DNA of 64,000 nucleotides, from positions 261,229,590 through 261,293,589 of the forward strand of contig OX352773.1 in NCBI GenBank assembly GCA_947095535.1. The letters are read 5' to 3'. The notes under the pieces are model-generated. The model was not told the origin of the DNA. It did no database searches and was given only the letters and a program-made list of their open reading frames with translations. Both the position numbers and the translations under genes were made by a program. This DNA comes from Poecilobothrus nobilitatus (lineage: Eukaryota > Arthropoda > Insecta > Diptera > Dolichopodidae). Positions 1 through 10,965 of the stretch are shown here, piece by piece. How positions within the stretch are numbered: position 1 is the stretch's first letter; each line of letters opens with the position of its first letter.

Positions 1-370
1 ATCGTGACATCCAAATTGCATAAAAAAAGCCTCCGATGCAAAGTATTATGATCCAAATTGTAAAACAAAAGCTTTTTACAAAGTATTATGATCCAAATTG
101 CATTATGACAGTTTGTACACCGTTTATACGATGTGCGTTTGTTTAAAATTTTTGCATCTAAAATTTTCTGGACACTTTTAATTTATCTTTGACAATTTGA
201 TAGTGAATTTGAATTGTTATTTAACCGGCGAAAAAGTTGTTCTAAATTGTATTACATTTACATTGCATTTAAACGCGAAACATCGGTTTTACAATGCATT
301 AAAAAACTTTATGTGTATTTGTGTAGCGCATCTAAACGCTTTTTTTTTATGCAATTTGGATGTCACGGAT
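1..370. mobile_element. Candidate terminal-inverted-repeat element at the window edge
   Basis: Bases 3-24 (CGTGACATCCAAATTGCATA and two more) are the exact reverse complement of 346-367, a 22-bp perfect inverted repeat. The similarity runs inward imperfectly for about 20 bp more (a poly-A stretch, then GC and GATGC). Inside the left arm a 22-bp segment ending ATGATCCAAATTG occurs at 39-60 and again at 79-100. The middle is AT-rich with recurring GCATYTAAA. No transposase is visible, so it would be a non-autonomous MITE-like element of about 365 bp. The left flank is outside the window, so target duplication cannot be judged. An open frame of 72 codons at 197-415 crosses the right arm and is not credible as a gene. 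Confidence 0.45.
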
Positions 371-1799
371 AATGATACAGGAAAAATGCACTTTCAAGTT
401 ATGGAAACTATCTGAAATAATTAAGAAGAACAATTATCTGTCAGATATAAAACTATTCAAAGTTTTATATTTAGTATATTTGTATAATAGCTACAACTTG
501 TAGTTTCTATACTTATGGTGAAATCAATGATACCGGAAATACAAACTTGATCTAATAATTTATTTTATACTTTATATCGTTAAAATATTTCCAAATTCTT
601 GTAAACACATACAAAATCATAATTTCAAAAATAAAATTTTAAACATCCAATAAGTTTTAAAATTCTTTTTGTGTTTAAAACAAAAAAAAAACTATTAATA
701 ATTACTTAAATACTTAAATATTATAATATTTAATTTAAAAAAAAAAAATAATTTTTTTATATTTAAATATAATTTTTAATACTACAGAATAAAATTTGAG
801 ATGCTAATAAAAAAATAAATATCTTTTAATTTTTAAAGATAAAAACAACATGTTTCTTATTATCATTAAATCAAGTACAGAGTTTAGGTTATCTACAAAA
901 TTGTAAATATATACGTCTTATATACTTATTTCCATTTTTATTAGTTTTAATTTAAATTTTTTGCCCGTATTTTATAAAATAGAATGAAATTATTTTAATG
1001 ATCACTCATTTTACCTGTTCAATACCTTAAAACTTTTTTTTTAACAAAAGCATTATTAAAAAGAAAGATATAAAATAAGGCTGTGGTATTCAAACAAGCA
1101 CAAGTAAATAAATCTTACAATTTTAATTTGTCCTCTGTTTTTCATTAGAACAGGCTTTAGAATATTGACTATATTATAATTATATTGTTGTTTTGATTGA
1201 ATGAGCTGAGGAATAGCTAACATCATTTATTGTGGTTGATACAAAATTATTCATTCATTAAATTTTATATTTTCTTTGGGAATATTAAAATTAAAATTTA
1301 GATGATTTTCTTGAAGTTCAGTAATTTGTTGTAATAAGTCTAACTGTTTATTTCTTTTCTCTTTTATTTTTTAACTGTCCAAGATGACGAAAAGTCATAA
1401 AATAAAAGTCAATAATTAATTTAACTTTTCCTTCCAGATAACTACTCGTAACTCGTATATTTCACTTAAAGTTGGACTAAATAATAAATGTTTGTAACAG
1501 ATGTTCAACAATTAACTTTTGTAAAATAAAATTTATTATGAATTTTTTTATTAAAGATCAAAATATTTAAATTTTGAACACATCCCTTAGATTTAAAATC
1601 TATTGTTACATTAAAATCAATTGTTAATAAAATCTAAATAGCAAATATGATTATAAATTACGCTATATATTCGGTCGAGATTTTTATATAATTCTCATGA
1701 TGTTTATATTTTGTATACCGAGTGCGCTCTTTTATCCGGATTATGAAACATTAATCATAATTATGTCACATTAATGATAATGATATCACAAAATATTTA
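371..1799. other. AT-rich stretch without recognisable features
   Basis: Only low-complexity A+T sequence with homopolymer runs (for example near 715-750) is visible. No open frame above noise, no RNA-like fold and no match to the repeat families in this window were seen. Confidence 0.6.
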
Positions 1800-2370
1800 T
1801 AACAAATCAAATCAAAAACTATGACGACGAAGAACAAGACAAAAATTGGTTGGCGTCAAAATTCGGCAAAATTCATTATTTAGATGGTTCGGAAGAAAGC
1901 CAAACAAAAATCTAGCTAAATAATCCGAACGGAATGCCCAGGGCACGCAATTGTTGAATGACCTAGGATAACTTGGAGGATAATCGCGTTAGCTAAGGCA
2001 AGATTGCCAAATAAAACATGGCGAGAATGTCTGGCCAATGACCGGAATGGGTAGAAATAATTTTTGAACACTCAATACCTCAATTTGGGTTTAAAGGAAA
2101 CAGAAGAAAAGAAGAGCTGCTCAGGAAATTCAAATTATTATGCCAAAAGTTCATCTTTATCGATGCAATTCTCCTTCAGCAGATTCTTCCATTTATTGTT
2201 GGATGACCTAGTATAACTTGGGAGATATTGGAATAAGAACTCTGAGTTATATTCTAAAAGAATATTCAAAATATGGAACTAACAAATGTGTTTCCCAATT
2301 CTCACGGTTTGCAAAATTTCAAGAAAGAAGTCAACGGAGGAAGTGCATATTTTTAGTAAAAATCAAACAC
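1800..2370. other. GC-richer block of unknown origin, possibly a decayed element
   Basis: This block stands out from its surroundings by higher G+C and mixed codon-like composition. A 28-base motif of the form GTTGRATGACCTAGKATAAC plus TTGGRGA occurs twice in direct orientation, at 1953 and 2198 (245 bp apart, few mismatches). On the plus strand 54 codons are free of stops from 2042 to 2203, rich in basic and hydrophobic residues, ended by TGA at 2204. Neither the peptide nor the DNA is one I recognise. It may be a relic of a transposon or retroposed exon. Confidence 0.3.
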
Positions 2371-2676
2371 TACTAAAAATTTCTTGATGTCATTTGAATT
2401 CTCTCTCTCCTTTTTACGTTTAGAAAAAAAAGATATATTCAATAATTAGTGCAACCCACATTTCAAATTGGAAACAGGGGTTATAACTAACTGGTACATT
2501 TATGTGCCACGGTACCTCCTAATAAAAAATAAATAATTAGTGAAATTATAGTAAAAATAATATAATTACGTTACCTAATAAAAATAATAAAATAAAAACT
2601 GTTAAAGATAATTAGATTTAATTTAACAGATAAGTACACTATATTGATACACTACTTTAATTCTTATTCTGCAGTA

Positions 2677-2865
2677 GGGACCTCGGTGGCCTAGTGGGTA
2701 AGAGCGTATAAAATACGCTGTAAACACCGAGGGAGTATGGGATCCCACACATGTCGTAAGAGTTATTCCCTCCTACGACATATACAGCCACGCCTGAACA
2801 GAAAAGTCTGTGCAATTTCCTATCCATATTTATGTGGTAGAGAAATCCAGTAAAAAAAAAAAAAA
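2677..2865 (+). mobile_element. SINE1 copy a (tRNA-derived retroposon)
   Basis: The head looks like a tRNA gene: GGCCTAGTGGGTAAGAGC at 2688 resembles a pol III A box and GGGATCCCAC near 2739 sits where a B box is expected. A tRNA-unrelated body follows, with ACGACAT and a short GAAAAGTCTGTGC block, ending in an A13-14 tail. A candidate target-site duplication flanks it: TTCTGCAGTA at 2667-2676 and TTCTGAAGTA at 2867-2876, one mismatch in ten. This supports L1/RTE-type retroposition of a pol III transcript. Related copies lie at 26954, 34768 (minus) and 35014. It encodes no protein and depends on a partner LINE. Confidence 0.8.
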
Positions 2866-2876
2866 GTTCTGAAGTA

Positions 2877-3650
2877 TGTTTTCTGAAACACTTGGGAAAT
2901 TCAGGAATAGCTTATTTGTCAAGCGTTAACTCGAATTCAATTCACTTTCAATGAAATTTCAAAACATTTGGGAATAATTTTAAATTTTAATACATTAATT
3001 TTTTTTCTGTTCTAGTTTATTTTGAAAATTGTTAAAGTATTAAAACGGTAATTGTAATATTTAAATATATAATAAAAGAAAATTGGAAAATGACTCAACT
3101 ATTACCAGAGAAATTATGTTTTATAAAAATAGTTGTAAGAGGAAATATGGTTCTTTTTTCTTACAAGTACTGTACCAAATTTATTTAAGTTGTACGTTTT
3201 CTCAATTTTCTCGTGGCAATGAAAAATAAAAACAAAAAAAAGTGTAGAAAATTGAAAAAATATTGTTTTTACATGTGAAATTAATTTTTGAATTATAAAT
3301 TTTTGGTTTTAAAATCAACCATGAAATCGGATTTGTTTTTTTGTATTTTAATAAAAATTATATATTTTTCTTTCCGTATTCCTTTCCATGTTGATGCTTA
3401 AGGTAGAGAACATCTAAAAAGAATTTGATTTCAATTAAATTTAGCTTAATTTTCTTTTATAAATATATTGTATATTTATATATTTTTTACATGATTTATT
3501 ATTGGACTTGAGAATTGATATTATGACATGAAAATACTATTTTGAATTAGTTGCACACCATCTATTATCAAATAAATGCAACTATTATTTTTACTTATGT
3601 ATTTGAAAATTTATAATTATTTACCGCATCTGTTTACCGTATCTGTTATG
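2877..3650. other. AT-rich stretch without recognisable features
   Basis: Low-complexity A+T sequence between SINE1 copy a and a family B remnant. A 76-codon open frame starting at 3576 runs into the remnant repeat and has no protein-like character. Confidence 0.6.
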
Positions 3651-3725
3651 TTTATACACCTGTACGATAGTATCGGGTATATTAAAATTGCTTCTCCGTT
3701 TGGAACACAATTTCAGAGTCATATA
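3651..3725 (-). mobile_element. Remnant of family B 3' end
   Basis: TTTATACACCTGTACGATAG, then TATCGGGTATATTAAAATTG and CTCCGTTTGGAACAC, follow the reverse complement of the family B 3' end closely (compare 63197-63260). The terminal hairpin is recognisable although mutated. The rest of the element is missing or decayed beyond recognition. Confidence 0.65.
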
Positions 3726-3827
3726 CTATATTGTATGTACATATCCAGAGTCATACGATATTGTATTTTAAAAACTATGAAGATAAGTAAGGGTTTGGGT
3801 ATTTAAGTATACAAACCCTATTTACAA

Positions 3828-3954
3828 GAGCAACTGTATTCTTCCTTGTTCTTATACTTCAGGCTTCTTGCACCTCTTGGAACTTAATGAAGCTAGGAGT
3901 ATGAAATCTTCCAAATGATGATCAAGTTTTATGGCAACAACTTCTGCAAAATTT
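3828..3954 (-). repeat. Displaced internal piece of family A beyond the 3' end of copy A1
   Basis: Bases 3858-3954 (97 bp) are identical to 4502-4598, which lies inside copy A1 (3955-5305), offset 644 bp in the same orientation. The piece starts exactly where the A1 3' terminus stops. On its far side (3828-3850, minus strand) is a sequence resembling an A-type 5' start: AAGGAAGAATACAGTTG, like that at 18821. Read on the minus strand the order is A1 3' end, internal fragment, GTATAA, then a new 5' start. This is a tail-to-head composite. Confidence 0.75.
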
Positions 3955-5305
3955 TTATACCCGTATGAACTATGTTCAAGGCTATAATAAATTTACCATT
4001 ACGTTTGTAACACCTTAAAGGAGTCGAGCTAGATATAGTGTCAAAGGTATGGATCGGCTGAGAATCAAATTCTGAGTCGATTAAGCCATGTACGTCCTTC
4101 CGTCCGTCTGCACGATAACTCAAAAAATAAAGGAGCTAGGAAGCTGAAATTCATTTTACGTCATTTTTGCAAAATTGTTAGTTTTGCTATTTAAATCCAA
4201 CATTTTCGGTCGGCGAGTTCGAGTAGCTGCCATACAACTTCTTTCTTTATATAGAAATAACTCAGTATCTATTCAAGCTAGGTCTCTGAAATTTTGCAAG
4301 TGATGGGCAAGTTTTATGGCAACAGCTTTTGTAAAATTTGGTTGTGGTGGTGCGGTGGGTTCGGGTAGCTGCCATACAACTTCCCCTTTTAAATAAGAAT
4401 AACTCAGTCTCTATTGAAGCTAGGAATCTGCAACTCAGTAACGAGGTGTCAAGTTAGATGCCAACAACTTTTGCAAAATTTGGTTGGTCTAGAGCAGCCG
4501 GTTCAGGCTTCTTGCACCTCTTGGAACTTAATGAAGCTAGGAGTATGAAATCTTCCAAATGATGATCAAGTTTTATGGCAACAACTTCTGCAAAATTTAG
4601 TTGTGGTGCTGCGAAGGGTTCGGATAGCTGCCATACAACTTCTCTTTTAAATGAAAATAACTCAGTGTCCGTCCGCACGATAACTCAAAAAATAAAGGAG
4701 CTGGGAGGCTGAAATTTTTTTTACGTCACTTTTGCAAAATTGTTAGTTTTGCTATTTAACTCCAGCATATTTAAATCCAACATTTTCGGTCGGCGGGTTC
4801 GAGTAGCTGCCATACAACTTCTTTCTTTAAATGGAAATAACTCAGTGCCTATTCACGCTAGGTATCTGAAAGGTTGCAAACGATAATCAAGTTTTATGGC
4901 AACAGCTTCTGTAAAATTTGGTTGTGATGGTATTGACAGGTTTACTTTGCACTTTGCACGTAGTTGCCATACAACTTCTCTTTTTAAATAACTCAGTGTC
5001 TATTGAAGCTAGCTATCTGAAATTTAGTGAAATAGTGTCGAATTACATGCCAAAAACTTTTGTAAAATTTGATTCGTCTAAAGCAGCCGGTTCAGGCTTC
5101 TTGCTTAATGAAGCTGGAAGCGCAATAGATTCGGGTAGCTGTCATACAACTCCACAATTTACATAAATATATCTCTGTAGTTAACGTCGGTACTAAAACA
5201 TCTGAATGTTTTTAAAAGATGATCAAGCTTTATAGAAGCAGGATATATTACGTTCATACGGGTATCCCAGAGTTGACACAGTCTACTCTACTGCACTCTT
5301 CCTCG
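3955..5305 (-). mobile_element. Family A copy A1 (Helentron-like, non-autonomous)
   Basis: Read on the minus strand, the element starts CGAGGAAGAGTGCAGTAGAG (ending at 5305). It has ATACCCGTATGAACGTAATA near 5240-5265 as a subterminal motif and ends at 3955 in a hairpin whose outer arm contains GTTCATACGGGTATAA. The subterminal motif and the hairpin arm are inverse to one another. Between them lie repeated blocks containing GTTGTATGGCAGCTACCCGA, and near the 3' end a GTGCGGACGGACGGA block followed by TACATGGCTTAATCGACTCA. Small open frames here (4454-4678, 4918-5166, 3929-4123) are by-products of the repeat. The architecture matches DINE-1-like Helentron derivatives; no Rep/helicase or endonuclease is encoded. 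Confidence 0.85.
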
Positions 5306-7099
5306 TTTTTTTTTTTAATATCGCATTATGGAAAACTTATGCCAACCTCGGAAATAAACTCGATATAGGTACTCTGGATATATTATGAACTTATATAATG
5401 AAACTTTTTAATACCTTATTAGAGTAATGTACATATATTCCAATCTATCATTATAATATTTACACTAATGGTCTATATTTAAATCAATTTTAAAAATTAA
5501 GTTCACTAAATATAAAATTTAATAAACAGATTCGTGGTAAAAATTATTTTTATTTAAAAAGAATTTTAAAAAATTTAAATATTCATAAATTGATTAAAAT
5601 TTCAGTATTTCAATCTTTGCACTCACTTTTTAATTGTCTTACAGTGGATATTTTTAAAATATTCAGATTTTTTAATTTTATTACTTCATTTTACCAAATC
5701 CTTTTATCACAAAGGAATAATTATTAAAAAAAAAACGAAACCCACCTCCCCTCAATTAAGTACTTAGAATTAATTAAAATATAAAATTTAGTTAGTGTCC
5801 GAAATTTTCAGGTGAAACAAAACAAAATTTTTAAACATAGATTAAATTTAATTATAAAAGTAATTATTACTCGAACTATATTGTATTTTTGGAAGAGTTA
5901 CAAACCAAAAAGTAAATGAAAATGAAAGAAAAAAAATTTCCTTTATTTTAGTATTTTAGGTTATAAAGTTTTACTTCAGTAATTACATAAAATTACACCC
6001 CACTATTATTTCATTAATGGCGAGATTCGCACTAAAAGAAAAAAACATTTTCTTTCTGCTTTTTTATTTTATTTTGTTTTTTAGGAGTTTTTATAAAAGC
6101 AAAATTTAAACTTTTTAATTATTATGTGAATTTTAAAAATTTTTTGCCAAAATCATTTCCTTGTATATTAAAAGAATTCAGAGAGTTAGAGATAAAAGTA
6201 TGTTAACTTCAATTTTTCAACAGTAGGTACATTAATTTTTAAAGTAAAATAAAAAGTGGAAACTTTAATTTGAAAATATAAAAAAAAGTGTTACCCAACT
6301 AAATTATTTTTATAAAGAATTACAAGAAAGACTAAAAAGGTTTTGATTTTAATGATTAAATAAATTAAAATTAGATTCTTAATTTATTCAATTGTTACTT
6401 TTATATGTATTTAATAATTTCTTGCTATGATTTAGATGAAGGTTAATAATAGAATGTATAATATTTTCATATAACTAGAATTATGTAAATAGTTATGACT
6501 TATGTAAATAAAATCCATAATAAATACATCAATTTTATTTCCGAAAATCACTTATACATATGAGCAAATGTCAATAATGAGAAAGGAATTATCACTATCA
6601 ACTTAAAGACGAGCGTGTAATAGTAAAAACAGTTAGAGTTTTTTTTATAACTGTAATAAAAGCAAATAAAAATGGAGGATAGTTTTAAGTGGAAGTTAAA
6701 GTGAAAAGAATGCAAAAAGTTTGATGAAAAAGAAAATAAATGGATGCGAATTGAAATAATGAAGGTTGCAATTGTAATCAAACCCAATCATTTGAACTTT
6801 CACCAAAGTTTCATAATTTAGCAAAATTTAGTAAATATTACTATAATATCTATAATGAATAGATTTTATTTAAGTTTCATTTAATTTCCTACTGTCCCAG
6901 GAATTTTCCCTCAAATAAAAATGAGGCAAACCTACTTTTGTTGTATTGGAATTGTTTACACAATATTTACTTTTACCACGGAATTTAAAATGATTGAATC
7001 GTTACTTGTTTTAGCACATTGCATGAAATTTTAGGTGATTAAGGTGCAGCTACAGAGTGGACATCCTGTCTGTCTTTGAAAGCCAAAAATCGTTGCTTT
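5306..7099. other. AT-rich stretch without recognisable features
   Basis: Only low-complexity A+T sequence was seen. An open frame of 79 codons on the minus strand (6548-6787) is Phe/Ile/Ser-rich, as expected of chance translation of AT-rich DNA. Confidence 0.6.
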
Positions 7100-7195
7100 C
7101 CGTACCATTAGATTGATAGCTTGGTGGTTTTAGATTGTTAGCCTGGTGAAAGCCAAGGGTGGTAAAACCACCAGGCTATCAATCTAACTGAACGG
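7100..7195. repeat. Long hairpin (32-bp arms) with a nested third copy in the loop
   Basis: The left arm 7100-7131 and right arm 7164-7195 are inverse repeats matching at 28 of 32 positions. The inner 23 bp (7109-7131 against 7164-7186, core GATTGATAGCYTGGTGGTTTT in the left-arm sense) has one mismatch. The 32-base loop begins with AGATTGTTAGCCTGGTG, a further direct copy of the left arm. TGAAAGCCAA occurs both just before the left arm (7077) and in the loop. It is locally GC-rich against an AT-rich background. It could be a decayed foldback element or a transcribed hairpin; nothing decides this. Confidence 0.7.
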
Positions 7196-7352
7196 ATTTG
7201 ATGCAGTTTTTATATATGCAACTTGAATATGAATCGAATTATGCAATAATTTTAACAATATATATTGTAAAATAATTATGTGCGAATTATATTATCAGAA
7301 TTTCTCTGATCAAATCGTTAAAAATTTCATCTATAATTATAATAATCTATAA

Positions 7353-7655
7353 TTATAATTTAGTAGTTTTCAGCCACACACTACGTATTATGGCATTCCA
7401 CTAAGTTTTGAATACAAGTACATATTTGGATATACTTTTTCTATTACAAAATCTACATAAACATTTAACATACATATATGTATGTACATGTATGTTTAGA
7501 ACAATTATTTTTTTGTTTTCTTTTGGAATCAAGAAATTTTGTATCCCATACGAATTTTTTATAATTTAGATGTCACGTAAAATGTAAGTACGTACATCAG
7601 TTACAGGGCCCGTAGTTATAATTTAGTAGTTTTCAGCCACACACTACGTATTATG
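7353..7655 (+). repeat. Pair of direct repeats, 40 bp perfect, 263 bp apart
   Basis: The 40-base segment containing TTTTCAGCCACACACTACGT is identical at 7353-7392 and 7616-7655. Weaker similarity continues beyond (AAGTTTTGAA, then ACATAT). The sequence between is AT-rich, with ACATACATATATGTATGTAC near 7468. Two diverged tandem units of an unknown repeat, or the ends of a small element, would both fit. Confidence 0.7.
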
Positions 7656-10095
7656 AATTCCGTTTCAAGTTTTGAACATCAGTAACTACATATTTTTTAC
7701 GATTTTTCTACTATAAAACCTATACATAATATTAATAATAAAACATAAACAACACATTTCATATTTACATTACAGTAGTATGGTACCTACGATAGTCGGT
7801 AGTAGAAAAAAAACATACACAACAGAATAACAAAAATAAACACAACATTATAAGAGATATTCTCACTTACTCTCTTTAAAACTGTGTATTTTTTTCCTCT
7901 CCAGTCCCGAGTCTCGACTCGACCTCAACGGCTCAACTATTCTTTGGCTATAATGTATGTAATGTATTTTAACTTATGCATGTATAAAGAAAAAAATTTA
8001 AAAATTGATAAAAATCATCATTTATCATAATATGTATTGAAATTTTAAATAATGATGAATGATATTGATCTGATATTAATAATCAATATTTATCTAAGTA
8101 TGTACTTATGTATGACCAGCGGGCAGAGTCTCTTTAAAATTCAAATATATAATTGTTTTGGTTTTGTAATTTTCTATTAAATTGTTGCATTTATGTATGA
8201 ATGTTTGTATAATATTTGAAGCGATTAGAAAACTTTTCTAATTGTATTCTTTTTTGAATTCAATTTCTTCTCATATAAGTACTTAAATTTTAGTATACAG
8301 CAGTTCTTACAACCAAAATTAAATTTGAATAATTTTTTATTTTTAGATATTTTGTATGTCAATTTTATGCAGGGTTACCATTCATACAATTGTGGTAATA
8401 TTTGTACAGTTCTCGCCCTCTGTACCATGTACAATCTTAATCAAGGAGGTCAAATATACGATCTTTTTCAGATTTTAATTGTTTTTACATTAGGACAACG
8501 TATAACCTATATTGTTACAGACAACGTGGCCTATAAAAAAATTTAACTAAATTTTGCTCCAACATTTGTTTGTGCATTTTACAAATGTTTTACGGATACC
8601 TATTCTGTTTTCCCCACGTACCTTTAAAACATTTATTTCGAACTCGATAAATAAATGGACATAATAGTCGTCACACACAATACCAAACAATTTAAATATA
8701 CGTACATCAACAACAAGCTCTTTATACAATTTAATTCTATTTTGGCGTTAATTTAAAATAATTTCAGTTAGTGTTTTGACGAATTTGGTTACGAATTGTA
8801 CTTTTTCCATAAATTCTATTTTTCTAAACTGCAACTGTCTATAATATGAATTGGGATTCAACATAAAATTTGACTACAGGGGATTAACAGGGGCCCCTAG
8901 TAAGCATATAATTATAATTTTCCAAAGTGTAAGATCTTACTCGGAATTTTAACAATATTTAAAATCTAATATATTTTTCATCTTTATTAGAATTTTTTCA
9001 TCTACACCATTTTTACAATTGAAAAATACCGGAAAAACACATAATAATTTTAATCTAGAGGTCAGGGCTGCCACTCCCCAATAATTTTATACTGCAAACT
9101 TTCAAAAAAAATGCTATATATATGAGACATATTTATAAAATTTAAAGTCAATATATAAAACATATATTTTACATTCACAATTCATTTCAAATTCGAAACG
9201 AAATGATATAGATAAGATCGACACAGTAATTTCGTATAAAGAGGGGGACAAATATTCATTTTTTATTTATTTATTAATTCATATTTGCCTATTGATAGTA
9301 ACAATTGTCAACCAAAAGAATTTTCTAAAGTTATATTCCACACTTTTTACAAAATAATGTCCAAAAAGAGCGAAGTATTCAATTGTGTAAAGGTGTTTCC
9401 GATTGATATTTTTCTTGCAATTATTCATGTAAGTAATTAACATTTTGGCATAAAATCATATTCATTTAGATTTTTTTTTATAACTATTTCGACACAAAAA
9501 ATTTAAAACCATTTTAGCTTATAACTGCCTAACCTCAATGCACTCAGATATAGAAGTTTTTTTTTTTTTGAAATATTTTTATTCACGTCACTGACGGAAA
9601 TTTAAAAAAAATACAAAATTAATTAAAAAATAACCAGATTATTTTTGCATGCAAATGAAAAGATAATAATTCAAGAATTAATTTAAACTTATTTTCAATA
9701 TTATATAACTTAAATGTATTATTATGTTTTTATTGAGTTATAGAAAAAATCTTAAGTAAATTCATCTGACGAGAGAAAATGCACATTTTTATAACTAAAC
9801 AAACTTTGAAAACTATTAAAAAAATTCTCTACAAAAACTTTATTTAAAACTTTTCATACTATGATGATTACTAGCATATTATGAAAAAATTCCATCTATC
9901 TACTGCATATTAAATTAAAAAAATACAAATTCAAAGTTCAATTTACATTAGAAATTCTTAATAAATTTTATAATATTAAGAAAACAAACAAATGATCGCG
10001 TAAATTACAACAAAAGTAATTTAAAGAAATGAGTTTTAACACCTTAAATTTTTTTTCAGGAATTATTTTTCACACATTTTTCAAAAACTTATTCT
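7656..10095. other. AT-rich stretch without recognisable features
   Basis: Nothing identifiable was seen apart from a small GC-rich palindromic spot near 7907 (CGAGTCTCGACTCG). Open frames at 8325-8546 (plus) and 8547-8729 (minus) abut but have no recognisable domains and no neighbouring coding signal, so I do not call them genes. Confidence 0.55.
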
Positions 10096-10965
10096 GAATC
10101 AGGATCACCTCCTTAGTCGATTTAACGATGTCCGTCCATCCGTTCGCACGATAACTCAAAAACTAATAAAACTCTCTTGATAAAATTTTTATAGTAGGTT
10201 ACTAATTACGAAAGGAAGGCTAAGTTCCCATCTGGACAAAATCGCTATATGGGTTCGGATTCTGGAAGCTTCCGAATGATTCCGGAGCAAACGAGGTTAT
10301 CTCCAAAACCAACAAAGATAAAACCCTAAAATTTTGTACAGTGATGTTCAATCATGTTTGAGTTATGTCTCTGAAATTTGAGAGGATTTGGTCCATGGGT
10401 TCGGATTTTGAAAACTTCCGAGCAAGCCCCAAAGAAAACGAGATTGTCTCCAAACCAACAAGGATAGAAAATTTAAACTTGGTGCAATGGTGTTCTTTCA
10501 TGTTTGATTTATGTCTCTGAAATTTTGGTTTGGGCCATGGATTTCAATGTGAAAGGATTTGGACTATGGGTTTCGGATTTCAGAAGCTTCCGAACGAGCG
10601 CCAGAGCAAACGAGTATAACTCCGAAACCAACAAAGATAGAATCTTTAAATTTGGTACGCTGGTGTTTTTTCATGTTTTCTTTATGACTCTGAAATTTAA
10701 GAGGATTTAGTCTATGGGTTTGGATTTTGGAAGCTTCTCCAAAACCAACAAAGGTAAAACCTTTAAATTTGGTATAATGGTCTTCTGGCATGTTTTCTTT
10801 ATGTCCCTGAAATTTGAGAAGAAGTGCAGTGGCGATTCGGGTAGCTGACACACGCCTACCAAGTCCTAACAAGCGTATCTTCGAAATTAATAAAGATGGA
10901 AAACTTGAAATTTTATACAAGGGTGTTAAAGCATGCCTCATTTATGTTCTTGAAATTCGAGTTGA
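10096..10965 (-). mobile_element. Family C: array of about 145-bp units with a Helentron-like end block
   Basis: The left end (10096-10165) contains GGATCACCTCCTTAGTCGAT and GTCCGTCCATCCGTTCGCAC then GATAACTCAAAAACT, the inverse of the GGAC block of family A. It is followed by about five tandem units with landmark CCAACAAAG at 10309, 10455, 10628, 10745 and a diverged version near 10887 (spacings 146, 173, 117 and about 142). Each unit carries a GGATTTTGGAAGCTTCC-like segment. The last unit contains GATTCGGGTAGCTGACA, a phrase also found inside family A. No terminal hairpin is visible, so the ends are probably lost. The 125-codon minus-strand open frame at 10564-10941 simply reads across the units. 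Confidence 0.7.

Noticed and set aside
197..415. 72-codon open frame near the left edge
   Set aside because: It crosses the right arm of an inverted-repeat element and shows no protein features.
7100..7195. microRNA gene
   Set aside because: The stem is of suitable size but the arm is repeated in the loop and there is no expression or conservation evidence, so only a hairpin is called.
10564..10941. 125-codon minus-strand open frame, longest in the window
   Set aside because: It reads across the family C units, so its peptide repeats follow the DNA repeat; no domain and no conserved start.
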